The position numbers and the translations under genes were made by a program. Positions 53,769 to 63,433 of a DNA stretch of 64,000 bases are shown here, in pieces (position 1 is the first letter of the stretch; the number at the start of each line of letters is the position of its first letter). Origin of the DNA: Deltaproteobacteria bacterium HGW-Deltaproteobacteria-13 (lineage in GTDB: Bacteria > Desulfobacterota > Syntrophia > Syntrophales > Smithellaceae); the NCBI GenBank assembly GCA_002840555.1, contig PHBJ01000013.1, positions 1 through 64,000 of the forward strand, read 5' to 3'. The notes under the pieces are model-generated. The model saw only the letters and a program-made list of their open reading frames with translations, searched no databases and was not told where the DNA came from.

Positions 53769-53780
53769 AGTCACTGAAAC

Positions 53781-55934
53781 TTAAGGTTTGCTCTCCAGCA
53801 CAATCAGCGCGTCGGCGACAACCGGTTCGGCTTCGCAGACCATAATCGGATTAAGATCGATCTCGGATATTTCCGGATACAGCAGGGCAATATTTCCAAT
53901 AGTCCGGATTATGTAAGAAAGCTTGTCTGTCATCACCTTTGGCATTCCCCGGTAATCATCCAGAAGTTTACGGGCGCGGATGTCAGCAAACATTTCCTGC
54001 ACGTCAACATCGGCAAGCGGTGCGAGGCGAAGAGTTGTGTCGTTGTAAATTTCGGTAAAGACACCGCCCAGGCCGAAAACAACACCAGCGCCAAATCCGG
54101 CGAAACGTGTTATGCCAGCCAGAAATTCACGATTCCCGCGCAGCATCTCCTGAACCAGTACGGGTGTCTTTTTGCCCGCGTTTTTTTGAATATTTTGAAA
54201 TTCTTTTTTCAATTGGAGTTCGTCTTCCACGTTCAAAGCGATAAGCCCCTTGCCGCTTTTGTGCATGATTTGCCAACTGCAGGCTTTCAGCGCTACCGGA
54301 TAACCGATTTTTGCGGCGGCGGCGAGGGCTTCCTCTGCCGTTTCCGCTAATTCTTCTTTTGTTACCGGTACGCCATAGCAGGCCAGCAATTGTTTGGCGG
54401 CGTGTTCATCGAGAGCTTTTTGCTTGTTTTGCTTAGCCTGCCGGATGATATCCGCGGCCAGCGGATTAATTTCAGGCAGGGCCTCTTCTTTGCGGGGGAT
54501 ACGCTCTTTAATTTGCTTATAATGATAAAGGCAGCCCAGCGCGAGAGCTGCTTTTTCCGGAAAAGGAAAGACAGGGATGTTGTTGTCCAGATATCCTTGA
54601 GTATAGCAATCTTCGTAATCAAAAAACGAAGATATCAGAAAAGGAATATTATATGTACGGGGCAGTTCAAACGTTTCGGGTAGAACAGGTCCGCCAAATT
54701 TTAAAAATTCTTCCAGCGACATGTTCCCGGCCATTTCTTTAAGGTGAGGATAAATTTCGCGCAGGTAACCGGTCATCATCACTCCGTGAAGAACCATTGC
54801 GTCTATTTCGCCGCTATTCATCATGATTTCCGGAATTTTTATGGCGAGTTTCTGCACTTCCACGTCAAATGTTAAATCCACGGGATTGGCCGCGGAAGCA
54901 TGCGGCTGAAGATGTTTTCTGATTTCTTTTTGCAGACCCTCGGAAAAACGCGGGACCTCCAGACCGACCGAATCGCAGACAGAAGAAATGGTTGTTGAAG
55001 GTCCGCCGGAATTGGTCATAATGCCGACACGTTTCCCCTTAATCGGCGGTTGGGTGGCCAGCGCCCAGCCGTTGGCGTAGAGGTCTTCGACGCCATCCGC
55101 CCGAATGATTCCGGCTTGTTTAAAAATGCCGTTGTAGAGAAAATCGGGACCGGACATGGCGCCGGTGTGGCTTAAACCCGCGCGGGCGCCTGAGGCTGAG
55201 CCGCCCACATATTGCGCCACGACAGGTTTGTGCGGTGTGATCCTGCGGGCCACTTCCAGGAATCTTTTCCCGTCACGGATTCCTTCAATGTAAAGAATAA
55301 TGGCTTTGGTCTGTTCGTCCTCGCCCAGATACTCCAGAGCGTCAACAATATTGATATTGGCTTCATTGCCCAGACTGATGGCTTTACTGAAACGAATTCC
55401 TCTTTTTCTCAAAGCCGGAAGGGATTGCGTAACATAGGTGCCGCTCTGCGATGCAAAACCAAGCAGGCCGGGTTCTTTATCCATAGGCAAGACGGTTGTG
55501 TTCAGGAAAATCTGAGAATTGATGATGCCCATACAATTAGGACCGACAAAACGCATTCCATAATGTCGTGCCACTTCGTTAAGCTCATTTTCCATTTTTT
55601 GGCCGGCCGCGCCCGTTTCTTTAAACCCGGCGGTGATAATAATCGCCCTTTTCGTACCGATTTTGCCGAAACTCTCGATAAGGGGAATAACGGTTTTTCC
55701 GGGAACGATCAGAATCGCCAGATCGGGAGCTTCAGGCAAATCTTCCGGCGAGGCGTAAGCCTTACATCCCAAAACTGTTTTTTCCTTGGGATGAAGCGGA
55801 AAAACCTTGCCTTTGTAGCCGTCTTTTAAAATACTTAAGGCCTGTATGGTTCCCATTTTTGTCGGGACATTGTTTGCTCCGACAACCGCGATGGATTGCG
55901 GATTCATCAGTAAGTGCAATGGATTTTCAGACAT
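53781..55934 (-). CDS. ADP-forming acyl-CoA synthetase
   Basis: 717 residues from ATG 55934 (AAAGGAG upstream). Domain order: CoA-binding (SIAVVGANNVPTKMG, residues ~12-100), two succinyl-CoA-ligase-like parts with the phospho-His segment GLSHTGAMSGP, and a C-terminal ATP-grasp domain (YPVALKACSWQIMHKS, EMLRGNREFLAG, EIDLNPIMV). It interconverts acyl-CoA, ADP and Pi with acid, CoA and ATP, and can conserve energy by making ATP. The upstream TetR gene, two short steps away on the same strand, may control it. Confidence 0.92.
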   Translation of the reverse strand: MSENPLHLLMNPQSIAVVGANNVPTKMGTIQALSILKDGYKGKVFPLHPKEKTVLGCKAYASPEDLPEAPDLAILIVPGKTVIPLIESFGKIGTKRAIIITAGFKETGAAGQKMENELNEVARHYGMRFVGPNCMGIINSQIFLNTTVLPMDKEPGLLGFASQSGTYVTQSLPALRKRGIRFSKAISLGNEANINIVDALEYLGEDEQTKAIILYIEGIRDGKRFLEVARRITPHKPVVAQYVGGSASGARAGLSHTGAMSGPDFLYNGIFKQAGIIRADGVEDLYANGWALATQPPIKGKRVGIMTNSGGPSTTISSVCDSVGLEVPRFSEGLQKEIRKHLQPHASAANPVDLTFDVEVQKLAIKIPEIMMNSGEIDAMVLHGVMMTGYLREIYPHLKEMAGNMSLEEFLKFGGPVLPETFELPRTYNIPFLISSFFDYEDCYTQGYLDNNIPVFPFPEKAALALGCLYHYKQIKERIPRKEEALPEINPLAADIIRQAKQNKQKALDEHAAKQLLACYGVPVTKEELAETAEEALAAAAKIGYPVALKACSWQIMHKSGKGLIALNVEDELQLKKEFQNIQKNAGKKTPVLVQEMLRGNREFLAGITRFAGFGAGVVFGLGGVFTEIYNDTTLRLAPLADVDVQEMFADIRARKLLDDYRGMPKVMTDKLSYIIRTIGNIALLYPEISEIDLNPIMVCEAEPVVADALIVLESKP

Positions 55935-55994
55935 TATAAAATCTCCTTTATCGTTCTCTGGGCTATTGCTTGCTATGGAACCGTCCAATAAAAA

Positions 55995-56588
55995 TTATTT
56001 TTTGGGGGTTGCATCAATATCTTTTTCTCTGTGTTTGCGAAGTGCATCTTCAATAAAAATCGGTCCTGCTTCAGCCAGCATCCGTATAATATATTTATCC
56101 TGATCGTTTTTTATGTATCCGGAAAAAACCATCACCGCAAATCCATGGGTATATATCCAGCCGTTCCTCAACAGGTCTTTCCTCTCGGTATGAGAAAGCT
56201 TTTTTAACTCCAGGACCTTCACGATCTCTTTGTCCAGTTTCTTAAGCATTTCATCGATGATCCCGCTGGCATCATTATCCTCGAGGAAGATGATCTTGAA
56301 AAATTCCTTATGATCCCTGGCATACAAAACATATCCCACGCCGGTATTCAGAAAGGCATTTCTCGTGTATTGCCGTGTGACGTAATCATATAGGAGATCA
56401 ACCGCCTTTTGCAGCACCGCTTTTTTAAGCTCGTCCATGGATTGGAAATGTTCGTACACGGGCCGGGTTGATGAAATCAATACCCTGGCAATTTCCCGGG
56501 CGCTCAGTTGTTTGAACCCCTTTTCTTTTACGATGCTCAGGGAAGAGTCAATGATATCTGATTTGTTAAAAATCGTTTTTGGCGGCAT
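55995..56588 (-). CDS. TetR-family regulator of the acyl-CoA synthetase region
   Basis: 197 residues. TetR helix-turn-helix: IIDSSLSIVKEKGFKQLSAREIARVL followed by STRPVYEHFQSMDELKKAVL. The C-terminal domain is unrecognised. It is read in the same direction as the acyl-CoA synthetase gene 60 bp downstream and probably forms an operon with it. A palindrome lies in front of its own start, suggesting autoregulation. Confidence 0.85.
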   Translation of the reverse strand: MPPKTIFNKSDIIDSSLSIVKEKGFKQLSAREIARVLISSTRPVYEHFQSMDELKKAVLQKAVDLLYDYVTRQYTRNAFLNTGVGYVLYARDHKEFFKIIFLEDNDASGIIDEMLKKLDKEIVKVLELKKLSHTERKDLLRNGWIYTHGFAVMVFSGYIKNDQDKYIIRMLAEAGPIFIEDALRKHREKDIDATPKK

Positions 56589-56608
56589 GTCATCTCCGGC
56601 ATGTTTAA

Positions 56609-56622
56609 ATTACATGTGTAAT
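56609..56622. promoter_or_regulatory. TetR operator candidate
   Basis: ATTACA (56609-56614) and TGTAAT (56617-56622) form a perfect palindrome ~20 bases upstream of the TetR start codon; TGTAACGCATGTTG next to it repeats part of the pattern. Confidence 0.5.
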
Positions 56623-56877
56623 GTAACGCATGTTGTCTATAAAGTCAAACTTTTTTCAATTAATTTTTCCGTGATTTCCTGATAACTCTCTTATCAGAGT
56701 CGATATAAATATTTCCGGGAAGCAGTTGTTTGACAATGGAATTATTATCGGTAGCGCGGAATCAAAGTGTGTTCGTATCCGCTTAAATAATCGATTTTAT
56801 TAAATTCGACTACCTGGAGATTTCATCAGATCATTATTTTTCGCTAAGGTTTAAACGGCGTTTGTGCCTTGCCACGA

Positions 56878-58020
56878 TCAAACAACCGTCAGCAGCACAT
56901 AGGCGACCGAGAACCGTCCGCTCTCCGGTATGAAGCAGAGAATTTTCTGGCCTTCCTTGAGTTGATCCGAGTGAAAAAGTTCTTCCATCATCACGTAAAT
57001 AGAAGCGGAACCGGTATTGCCTTTGTAAGCCAGATTCGTGAACCATTTTTCATAAGGAATTTTAAAATCGATCCCTTCCATGGCTTTGTAAATTTTATCC
57101 CGGAAAAAATCCGATGAATAATGAGGCAGGTACCAGTCTATTTCGCCGGCTTTAATCTTTCTTCTTTCAATGGCGCGTGTCAATCCCAGATCAACGGTGA
57201 CCCGGACGATTTCCTTGTTGAGAATTTCAGTGTCCTGTTTCAGGGCGAAATAATTACCGGCCAGCGCTTCTTCCAGAGAATTAAGCTGCCGCCAGCCGAT
57301 CATTGTGCCGTCATCTTTTTTATGCGCGCCGGCATACATACAGACTTCCATTTGTCCGGCGTAAGAGACATGCTCGATCCAGTCCACTCTGAGCGATTTT
57401 CCTTTTATATTTTTTTTACCGGACATAAAAACGGCGCCGGCCGCATCCGAGAGCATCCAGCGCAGAAAGTCGGATTGAAAAGCCAAAATGGGATGGTCAT
57501 GGATATCCTGATCACTTTTGAGATGCTCAAAGAAATTTGACCGAAGCAGGGATGAGGCCAGTTCCGAACCGGTGGCAACGGCGTTATCGCTTAAGCCCAT
57601 GGCCACATTGGCGTAAGCGGCTTTAAAAGATGTGATGCCGCAGAGGCAAATGCCCGCCGTGGTGATGACTTCGCAGGGTGGGATGCCCAACTCTCCGTGA
57701 ACCATCAGCCCGTGGCCTGGCAATATAAGATCCGCCATGGAAGTGCCGCAGCAAAGACATTGAATATCGTTAATCGAAAAACCATCATAGGGTTTGAGTT
57801 TCCTTACGGCTTCGGCGGTTAACTGCGCGTTGGTATAGTTGAGCTCTCCGGTTTTCCGGTCGATGGAATAGTAGCGCTTTTCGATGCCGTTGTTTTTCAG
57901 GATTCTGTTTTTTATCCGGGAAGGGATGTTGTGAATCTCTCCCAATACCTTTTCTATTTCATCGTTTGTTACCGGCTCGTTCGGCAGAAACGCGGCGATG
58001 TCGTTAATGTAAACTTCCAT
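56878..58020 (-). CDS. KAS III-like ketoacyl synthase
   Basis: 380 residues. FabH/OleA-like thiolase fold: start VYINDIAAFLPNEPVTNDEI, candidate nucleophile Cys125 or Cys127 in TAGICLCGITSFKAA, the His in YLPHYSSDF, and the Asn in YKGNTGSASIYVMM. It lacks full FabH context and is more like specialised-lipid condensing enzymes. It lies 13 bp after a B12-binding radical SAM gene with GGAG before its ATG, so the two are one operon. Likely condenses an acyl-CoA or acyl-ACP; the product is unknown. Confidence 0.8.
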   Translation of the reverse strand: MEVYINDIAAFLPNEPVTNDEIEKVLGEIHNIPSRIKNRILKNNGIEKRYYSIDRKTGELNYTNAQLTAEAVRKLKPYDGFSINDIQCLCCGTSMADLILPGHGLMVHGELGIPPCEVITTAGICLCGITSFKAAYANVAMGLSDNAVATGSELASSLLRSNFFEHLKSDQDIHDHPILAFQSDFLRWMLSDAAGAVFMSGKKNIKGKSLRVDWIEHVSYAGQMEVCMYAGAHKKDDGTMIGWRQLNSLEEALAGNYFALKQDTEILNKEIVRVTVDLGLTRAIERRKIKAGEIDWYLPHYSSDFFRDKIYKAMEGIDFKIPYEKWFTNLAYKGNTGSASIYVMMEELFHSDQLKEGQKILCFIPESGRFSVAYVLLTVV

Positions 58021-58033
58021 GGATCTCCTTCTT

Positions 58034-59353
58034 TTAATTGGGTTTGTGCGGCCTTTCGTGAAGCCTTTTTACCAGATCGGCGAATGTTTTATAAAATATA
58101 GCCGCCGGCATTTTCGTTTTTGTCACGGCATTGGTAAAAGTATAATAATCCAGATCACTGATGATAATATCTTTCTTCATCTTTTTGTAAAGCGGTGTTC
58201 CCGGAATCGGCGTCAAAACAGATATCACCGGGATTTCAATTCTATGGGCTGCAATAAAGTTTTCCAGCGCTTCAAAATCCTTTTCGTCATATTCCGGCGA
58301 GGCGATAAAATCACCGACAATAACGATGCCCAGGTCGTGCAGGATGTCAATCGCCTCATGGATGACATGGCCCTGATATTTTTTATTATAGGCGGAAAGG
58401 CGCGTGTCCTGAAAATCTTCAAAGCCAACCACCACCGCGTAAAGCCCGGCCTCTTTCCAGTTTTTCATTAAAGCCGGATTTTTGACAATCGTGTCGGCGC
58501 GGACATCGGCGAAAAATTTCTTCCGGATACCGGATTGCATGATTTTTTTGTAAAGGTCAAGCGATAATGACAGATTGCCGAAAGTGTTGGCATCAACCAT
58601 TCTGATAAAGGAAATATCGCCAAGCATTTGAATATCTCTGATGACGGCGTCCGCGGAATGATTCAGATATTTTCCTCCCGTCATTTTCGGGATGGTACAG
58701 AAAGAACATTTGTGCGTGCAGCCGTAAGCGGTTATGACAAATCCCATCGTTAAGCCCAGCTGCTCCAGAAAATACTGATTTCTATATTTGGCGACAAGAT
58801 CATAACGGGGAGGGACTTCATCCATCAGATCTGTTTCATCATAATTTCTGGTTGCATAGGTCAGAGGTTTTCCGGGTGATGTTTCAGCTATTCCGGCGAT
58901 GTCCTGTCCTTTTTTACCGTCGGCCAGAGCGCCTATCAGTTCGCGAAAACTCTTCTTACCCAAACCTATGGCAATGTAGTCGAACTCAGCGCGATTAAAG
59001 TAACCGGGATCGTAAGTGGCATGATTGCCTCCGATGACGATTACGGGATTTCTTTTTTCTTTTATTTTGCGGGCCAGGCGGATAACCGTGTTGGCCTCGC
59101 AGGTTACAGCCGTGAGCCCGACGACATCGGGCTGAAATTCGTCGAAGGTTTTCCAGAAGGCGTCTTCGGTTTCGCATTTGAGATCAGAGATCATTACCTC
59201 ATGATCCTTTAACGGACCGGCTAGTATTTCTAAATTGAAAGGTTCTCCCTTAAAGATTTGCCGCAGTGACGTGATGCCGTATTCCTCTTCCGGGATGCTT
59301 CGTCCGCAGTTGGGAGGATTAATCAGCATAATTTTCATTTTTTGTTTTGTCAT
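58034..59353 (-). CDS. B12-binding-domain radical SAM enzyme
   Basis: 439 residues from ATG 59353 (ATG 59338 is an alternative). N-terminal cobalamin-binding Rossmann region (MLINPPNCGRSI, VVGLTAVTCEANT, VIGGNHATYDP) and a radical SAM core with the cluster motif GCTHKCSFC (CxxxCxxC). Such class B enzymes perform methylations or carbon-skeleton changes on lipids and natural products. A KAS III-like gene follows it directly, so it may act on the lipid product. The substrate is not predictable. Confidence 0.88.
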   Translation of the reverse strand: MTKQKMKIMLINPPNCGRSIPEEEYGITSLRQIFKGEPFNLEILAGPLKDHEVMISDLKCETEDAFWKTFDEFQPDVVGLTAVTCEANTVIRLARKIKEKRNPVIVIGGNHATYDPGYFNRAEFDYIAIGLGKKSFRELIGALADGKKGQDIAGIAETSPGKPLTYATRNYDETDLMDEVPPRYDLVAKYRNQYFLEQLGLTMGFVITAYGCTHKCSFCTIPKMTGGKYLNHSADAVIRDIQMLGDISFIRMVDANTFGNLSLSLDLYKKIMQSGIRKKFFADVRADTIVKNPALMKNWKEAGLYAVVVGFEDFQDTRLSAYNKKYQGHVIHEAIDILHDLGIVIVGDFIASPEYDEKDFEALENFIAAHRIEIPVISVLTPIPGTPLYKKMKKDIIISDLDYYTFTNAVTKTKMPAAIFYKTFADLVKRLHERPHKPN

Positions 59354-59385
59354 GGACACCAAATTGCTGCTAAAAATGGTGGATT

Positions 59386-59411
59386 AAAAAAGCCCTCTTT
59401 TTAGGGAGGGC
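59386..59411 (-). terminator. Intrinsic terminator of tRNA-Phe
   Basis: Minus strand: a GCCCTC/GAGGGC stem with an eight-base loop is followed by six T. It starts 12 bases after the tRNA 3' end. Confidence 0.85.
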
Positions 59412-59422
59412 GTGTCATTTTA

Positions 59423-59498
59423 TGGTGGGCCAGGACAGAATTGAACTGTCGACACTCGGATTTTCAGTCCGATGCTCTACCGACTGAGCTACCGGCCC
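59423..59498 (-). tRNA. tRNA-Phe (anticodon GAA)
   Basis: 76 nucleotides folding into a full cloverleaf: acceptor GGGCCGG with CTGGCCC, D arm GCTC...GAGC, anticodon arm TCGGA-CTGAAAA-TCCGA, T arm GACAG-TTCAATT-CTGTC. The 3' CCA is encoded. The anticodon GAA reads Phe codons. Confidence 0.97.
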
Positions 59499-59534
59499 AC
59501 CGGATTAAATTAATCCTGCAAAGCAAGGCAATCG

Positions 59535-59561
59535 TCTATAGAATAAGACTTCTTTTGTCAA
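59535..59561 (-). promoter_or_regulatory. Promoter of tRNA-Phe
   Basis: Minus strand TTGACA (59556-59561) and TATAGA (59535-59540), 15 bases apart, about 37 bases upstream of the tRNA 5' end. The spacing is short, so it may be less than optimal. Confidence 0.45.
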
Positions 59562-59652
59562 GGTGTTTTTTCCTTACGATCCCTCTTCAAATCCCCGTTA
59601 ACCATTATTTTCCGGCAACTTGTCCGCCTGATTATTTTGTTCCTTAATTTCC

Positions 59653-60192
59653 TTAAGGTTGGGGCTTCACCTCCGGCGGAACCGTTGAGCCATCTGGAAT
59701 GGATATCCCTTCGGTATTACTTTCCCTTTCTCTGATGATAACGACAGTGCCGGCTATCTTGTCATGCCAGCCCTGTTTTCTCTTGTCGAAACCTATCCAA
59801 ATGAAACCCAGACAGAAAAAAAGGCTTGAAACCATATAACCGACCGATCGCAAAAAGGCTGTTCCGAAGGAAATCGGACGGCCTTCGACGGAAACCACCT
59901 GCACGCCCAGGAGCGTTTTACCCGGTGTACGTCCTGTGGTGCCGTGAAAATATGTAAAATAGGCTATGTTGATCAAGGTTGAAAAAAGCCAGAACCATAG
60001 AGTGATTGACAGCATTCGTTCCGGGTCATTCATTCCGGCAATCCAGGCGTTATTGCCGCCGGACATTATTCCGGTAAAAAATGCTATTCCGGCAATAATG
60101 GCCAGAACGAAAAAAATAATGCCGATAATGAATCCGTCAATCATGTAGGCGATAAAACGCCGCCAGAAACCCGCATATTTATAAACAGTCAT
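59653..60192 (-). CDS. RDD-family membrane protein
   Basis: 179 residues from ATG 60192 (GGGAGG upstream). Four predicted membrane helices with the RDD pattern: FWRRFIAYMIDG near the start and GRTPGKTLLGVQVV, plus QGWHDKIAGT near the end. The role is unknown; some RDD proteins are linked to transport or ion exchange. The start overlaps the end of rsmE by 14 bases, so translation is coupled. Confidence 0.87.
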   Translation of the reverse strand: MTVYKYAGFWRRFIAYMIDGFIIGIIFFVLAIIAGIAFFTGIMSGGNNAWIAGMNDPERMLSITLWFWLFSTLINIAYFTYFHGTTGRTPGKTLLGVQVVSVEGRPISFGTAFLRSVGYMVSSLFFCLGFIWIGFDKRKQGWHDKIAGTVVIIRERESNTEGISIPDGSTVPPEVKPQP

Positions 60193-60961
60193 TTTTGGCC
60201 TCCCGTGATCTATTGCCGAAGATCCCTTTTTCATATTGAATGATGGATATTATTGCCGCTGCCGCCGTTTCCACTTTTAAAATTTGCCTGCCTAAAGTAA
60301 CCGAAATAAATCCGGCCTCTTTTGTCTTGGAAACTTCATCTTTGGAAAGACCGCCTTCCGGTCCGACGACAATAAAAAAATCTTTGGCGCCGGAAAGAGT
60401 CTCATCGGTTAATATATCTTTAATGGTTTTTTGAGATTCTTCCTCCCAGAAAATTAATTTCAGGGCGTCGCCGGAGGCCGCGGAGAGCATGTCCGTAAAA
60501 GATGAAACTTTTGATATTTTGGTTACATAACTGCTGTGGCTTGAGCGTGCCGCTTCTTTGGCTATCTTCTGCCAGCGTGCGGTTTTTAGCGAACTTTTTT
60601 CATCGGTCGTATGACTCACCGACCGTGCGGCATCAAAAGGAATAATGACATCCGCGCCCAGTTCAGAGGAGCTTTTTACAATGGTATCCATTTTTCTTGC
60701 TTTCGGTAAGGCCTGGGCCAGTGTGATACGGATTTCCTTGCCTGCCGCCGGAATTGTTTTGCCCAGTTCTATCAAAACTTTTTCCGTGGAAAGATTTTTA
60801 ATGACGGCTTCAAACTCCCGGCCAAAACCGTCAAAAATATTAATCCGGTCGCCGTTTTTCATGCGCATGACTTGTTTTAAATATTTTAAATTGTCGGCGC
60901 CCAGTTCACAGATTGTTTTATTTTCCAATGATTCCGGACTGTATATTCGGGGTATGGTCAA
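60179..60961 (-). CDS. rsmE: 16S rRNA (uracil-1498-N3) methyltransferase
   Basis: 260 residues. SPOUT-class enzyme that methylates U1498 in 16S rRNA. Motifs include LAQALPKARKMDTIVKSSSELG, the SAM-binding knot region FFIVVGPEGGLSKDE, and LGRQILKVETAAAAI. The start is TTG 60961, with GAGG eleven bases upstream. It lies between prmA and the RDD gene, forming a ribosome-modification operon. Confidence 0.93.
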   Translation of the reverse strand: MTIPRIYSPESLENKTICELGADNLKYLKQVMRMKNGDRINIFDGFGREFEAVIKNLSTEKVLIELGKTIPAAGKEIRITLAQALPKARKMDTIVKSSSELGADVIIPFDAARSVSHTTDEKSSLKTARWQKIAKEAARSSHSSYVTKISKVSSFTDMLSAASGDALKLIFWEEESQKTIKDILTDETLSGAKDFFIVVGPEGGLSKDEVSKTKEAGFISVTLGRQILKVETAAAAIISIIQYEKGIFGNRSREAKNDCL

Positions 60962-61011
60962 AATTTAATCGTCCTCAAAATAGCTTTTGGGTTTAAGGTG
61001 GAAGTCCGCCG

Positions 61012-61956
61012 CTAAGCCGTTGCGGATTTTTTTCTGAGCACGTAACAGACCCATTCTTTTTCCGTTATCATTTTGTGAAGTGTCAGGGGATCGGCGGAAA
61101 ATTGCTCCTCGATGTTTTTAGCGTCCTGTTCAATGATGCCCGAAATAATCATATAACCTTCCGGCATAAGCAATTGAATCAGGTGCGGGCGGAGGCTTAA
61201 AAGCAAATTGGACGTAAGATTGGCGATGATCAAATTGCGCGGCTCATTAATTGTGGCCGCATTTTTATTGAGAATGCGCAGAGACGGTTTTACATTATTA
61301 ATGGCTGCGTTTTCACCGGCAATTTCCACAGCCTTTCTGTCAATATCCACACAGATGACATCCTGAGCGCCCATTTTGGCGGCGGTAATGCCCAGAATTC
61401 CTGTGCCGCAGCCCATGTCCAGAACTTTCCATTCTTTGACGGAGCGGTCGTTCATGATAATATCTTCGACTGCCTCGATGCACATTCTCGTGGAGGCGTG
61501 CTGACCGGTGCCGAAGGCCATTCCGGGATCGATTTCAATGACAATATCGCGGCTGGACGGCGTATATCGTTCCCACGTTGGTTTGACGATGATATTTTTG
61601 CTTACCCTGATGGGCATAAAATATTTTTTCCATTGCTCTCCCCAGTCGGGGTCGCAGATGAGTTCGGTTGTAAACGATGGTTTTTCAAAGTCAGGGAATA
61701 TTTCATCAAGACTGTTGATATATTTTTGCAGGGCGGCAATTCGTTTTTCACTGCGATTATCCTGCGGGAAATAGACTTTGAGAGTTCCTTCAATTGACGG
61801 TTCCGGGAAATCCTCGACAACATGTTGAGGCGCCAGGGATTCCTGAAATACGCCCTGCGCGCCGGCTTCGGTAAGAAAATTCCCCAGCGCATCCATAAGC
61901 TCCGGGGGAGCAGATACTTCGATTTTCAACCATTTTCCCGTTTCTTTTTCCGTCAT
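61012..61956 (-). CDS. prmA: Ribosomal protein L11 methyltransferase
   Basis: 314 residues. Uses SAM to methylate lysines of ribosomal protein L11. Visible are FGTGQHASTRMCIEA, the SAM motif DMGCGTGILGI, VCVDIDRKAVEIAGEN, and IIANLTSNLLLSL (the catalytic loop). First gene of the prmA-rsmE-RDD operon. The shared upstream gap with the phosphofructokinase gene holds the promoters of both. Confidence 0.94.
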   Translation of the reverse strand: MTEKETGKWLKIEVSAPPELMDALGNFLTEAGAQGVFQESLAPQHVVEDFPEPSIEGTLKVYFPQDNRSEKRIAALQKYINSLDEIFPDFEKPSFTTELICDPDWGEQWKKYFMPIRVSKNIIVKPTWERYTPSSRDIVIEIDPGMAFGTGQHASTRMCIEAVEDIIMNDRSVKEWKVLDMGCGTGILGITAAKMGAQDVICVDIDRKAVEIAGENAAINNVKPSLRILNKNAATINEPRNLIIANLTSNLLLSLRPHLIQLLMPEGYMIISGIIEQDAKNIEEQFSADPLTLHKMITEKEWVCYVLRKKSATA

Positions 61957-62167
61957 GAATAATCCGCCCCTGATATTTTAGATAGATATATATTCTTTTA
62001 TGTAATATTTCAAGTATCCTGAATAAAATTAAAATATAAATCGAACCGGTTATTGCGGTAATATATGATTGACACAAGGGGCAGAAAAGTGGTGTTATAT
62101 CCCTGTCGCATTCTTCAAGTTATTTTAAGTCTTGTGAATTTATAATATCTGGGAGAGTGAAAAAATT

Positions 62168-63271
62168 ATGAAAATGAAAATAGCCATATTAACGGGTGGA
62201 GGCGATTGCCCCGGCTTAAACGGAGCGATCAAATGGGTTACAAAAAGCGCGCTTGATTCCAGAATAGCCGCGAACCGTTCAGTGTCTTTTGATGTTATCG
62301 GTATTGTTGAAGGCTGGAGGGGCATTACCGATGTTGATCCCGATGATCAGAAGAGCTGCGCCCGATACATTAAATATTTAGACGAAGAAGTGGTTCGTAC
62401 CTGGGATCGTCACGGCGGCACAAATCTGGGAACATCGCGGACAAATCCTTTCAATCCTAAAAATGATCGTTCGGCAAGATTGATTGATAACATCAAAAAA
62501 CTTGGCATTGACGCTATTGTTGCCATCGGCGGAGAAGATACTCTCGGCGTCGCTTATAAATTGCATCAGTTGGGCATCAAAACGGTAGGGATTCCCAAGA
62601 CAATAGACCTGGATCTCGCCGGTACGGAATATTCACTCGGATTTGACACGGCGGTCAATATTATCACGGAAGAAATCGATCGCCTGAGGACGACCGCCGG
62701 ATCGCATAGCCGGATTTTTGTCGTGGAAACAATGGGACGCAACGCCGGCTGGCTTGCTCTGCGCGGCGGTGAATGCAGCGGAGCTTATATCATTCTTATT
62801 CCGGAGTATCCTTTTGACATGGACAAAGTTTGTGAGCTTTTGCGCGAAAGAAAGGGCAGGGAAATAAATTATTCCATCATCGTGGTTGCCGAAGGCGCCA
62901 AACTTTCGGGACGCCAGGAATTTTTGAAAGACAACCATGTTGATGATTTTGGACATGTATCGGTTGGAGGAATTGCCAATTATGTCGCCCATGAAATTGA
63001 AAAGAGAACGGGATTGGAATCACGTCATATCAGTCTGAGCCATCTCCAGCGCGGTGGAACGCCTTCCGCCCATGATCGCCTGATGGCCAGGTGGTTTGGC
63101 ATTGCCGCAGTAGACATGATCGTCAATGGAGATTTTGGACGCATGGTCAGCCTCGGGCAGGGAGAAATTACCACGGCTCCCCTGGAAGGAATTGTCAATA
63201 AACTAAAACTGGTTGACGTGGAAAAATATTACGATGCCGAAAGATACAACGGCAGAAGAACCATATTTTGA
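62168..63271 (+). CDS. 6-phosphofructokinase, predicted PPi-dependent
   Basis: 367 residues. Start ILTGGGDCPGLNGA and substrate motifs ETMGRNAGW and HLQRGGTPSAHDRLMA identify the PFK family. The phosphoryl-donor site reads GGEDT with Asp124 and PKTIDLD with Lys144; family studies associate Asp and Lys at these places with PPi instead of ATP. So it probably uses pyrophosphate and runs in both directions. GGGAGAG precedes the ATG. Candidate promoter TTGACA at 62069-62074. Confidence 0.85.
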   Translation: MKMKIAILTGGGDCPGLNGAIKWVTKSALDSRIAANRSVSFDVIGIVEGWRGITDVDPDDQKSCARYIKYLDEEVVRTWDRHGGTNLGTSRTNPFNPKNDRSARLIDNIKKLGIDAIVAIGGEDTLGVAYKLHQLGIKTVGIPKTIDLDLAGTEYSLGFDTAVNIITEEIDRLRTTAGSHSRIFVVETMGRNAGWLALRGGECSGAYIILIPEYPFDMDKVCELLRERKGREINYSIIVVAEGAKLSGRQEFLKDNHVDDFGHVSVGGIANYVAHEIEKRTGLESRHISLSHLQRGGTPSAHDRLMARWFGIAAVDMIVNGDFGRMVSLGQGEITTAPLEGIVNKLKLVDVEKYYDAERYNGRRTIF

Positions 63272-63433
63272 GAAATGATCCATGGACCCTTGCGGAACCA
63301 TCCGGCATACTATTTACAAAATAAGGTGAATGTCTTATGTTACGTTAGCGCAAAATGAATGATGGAATTGACATATAACAATTTTTCATAAAAATATCGT
63401 AATTCGTCAAAACAAATTATTTTTTGAAAATAC

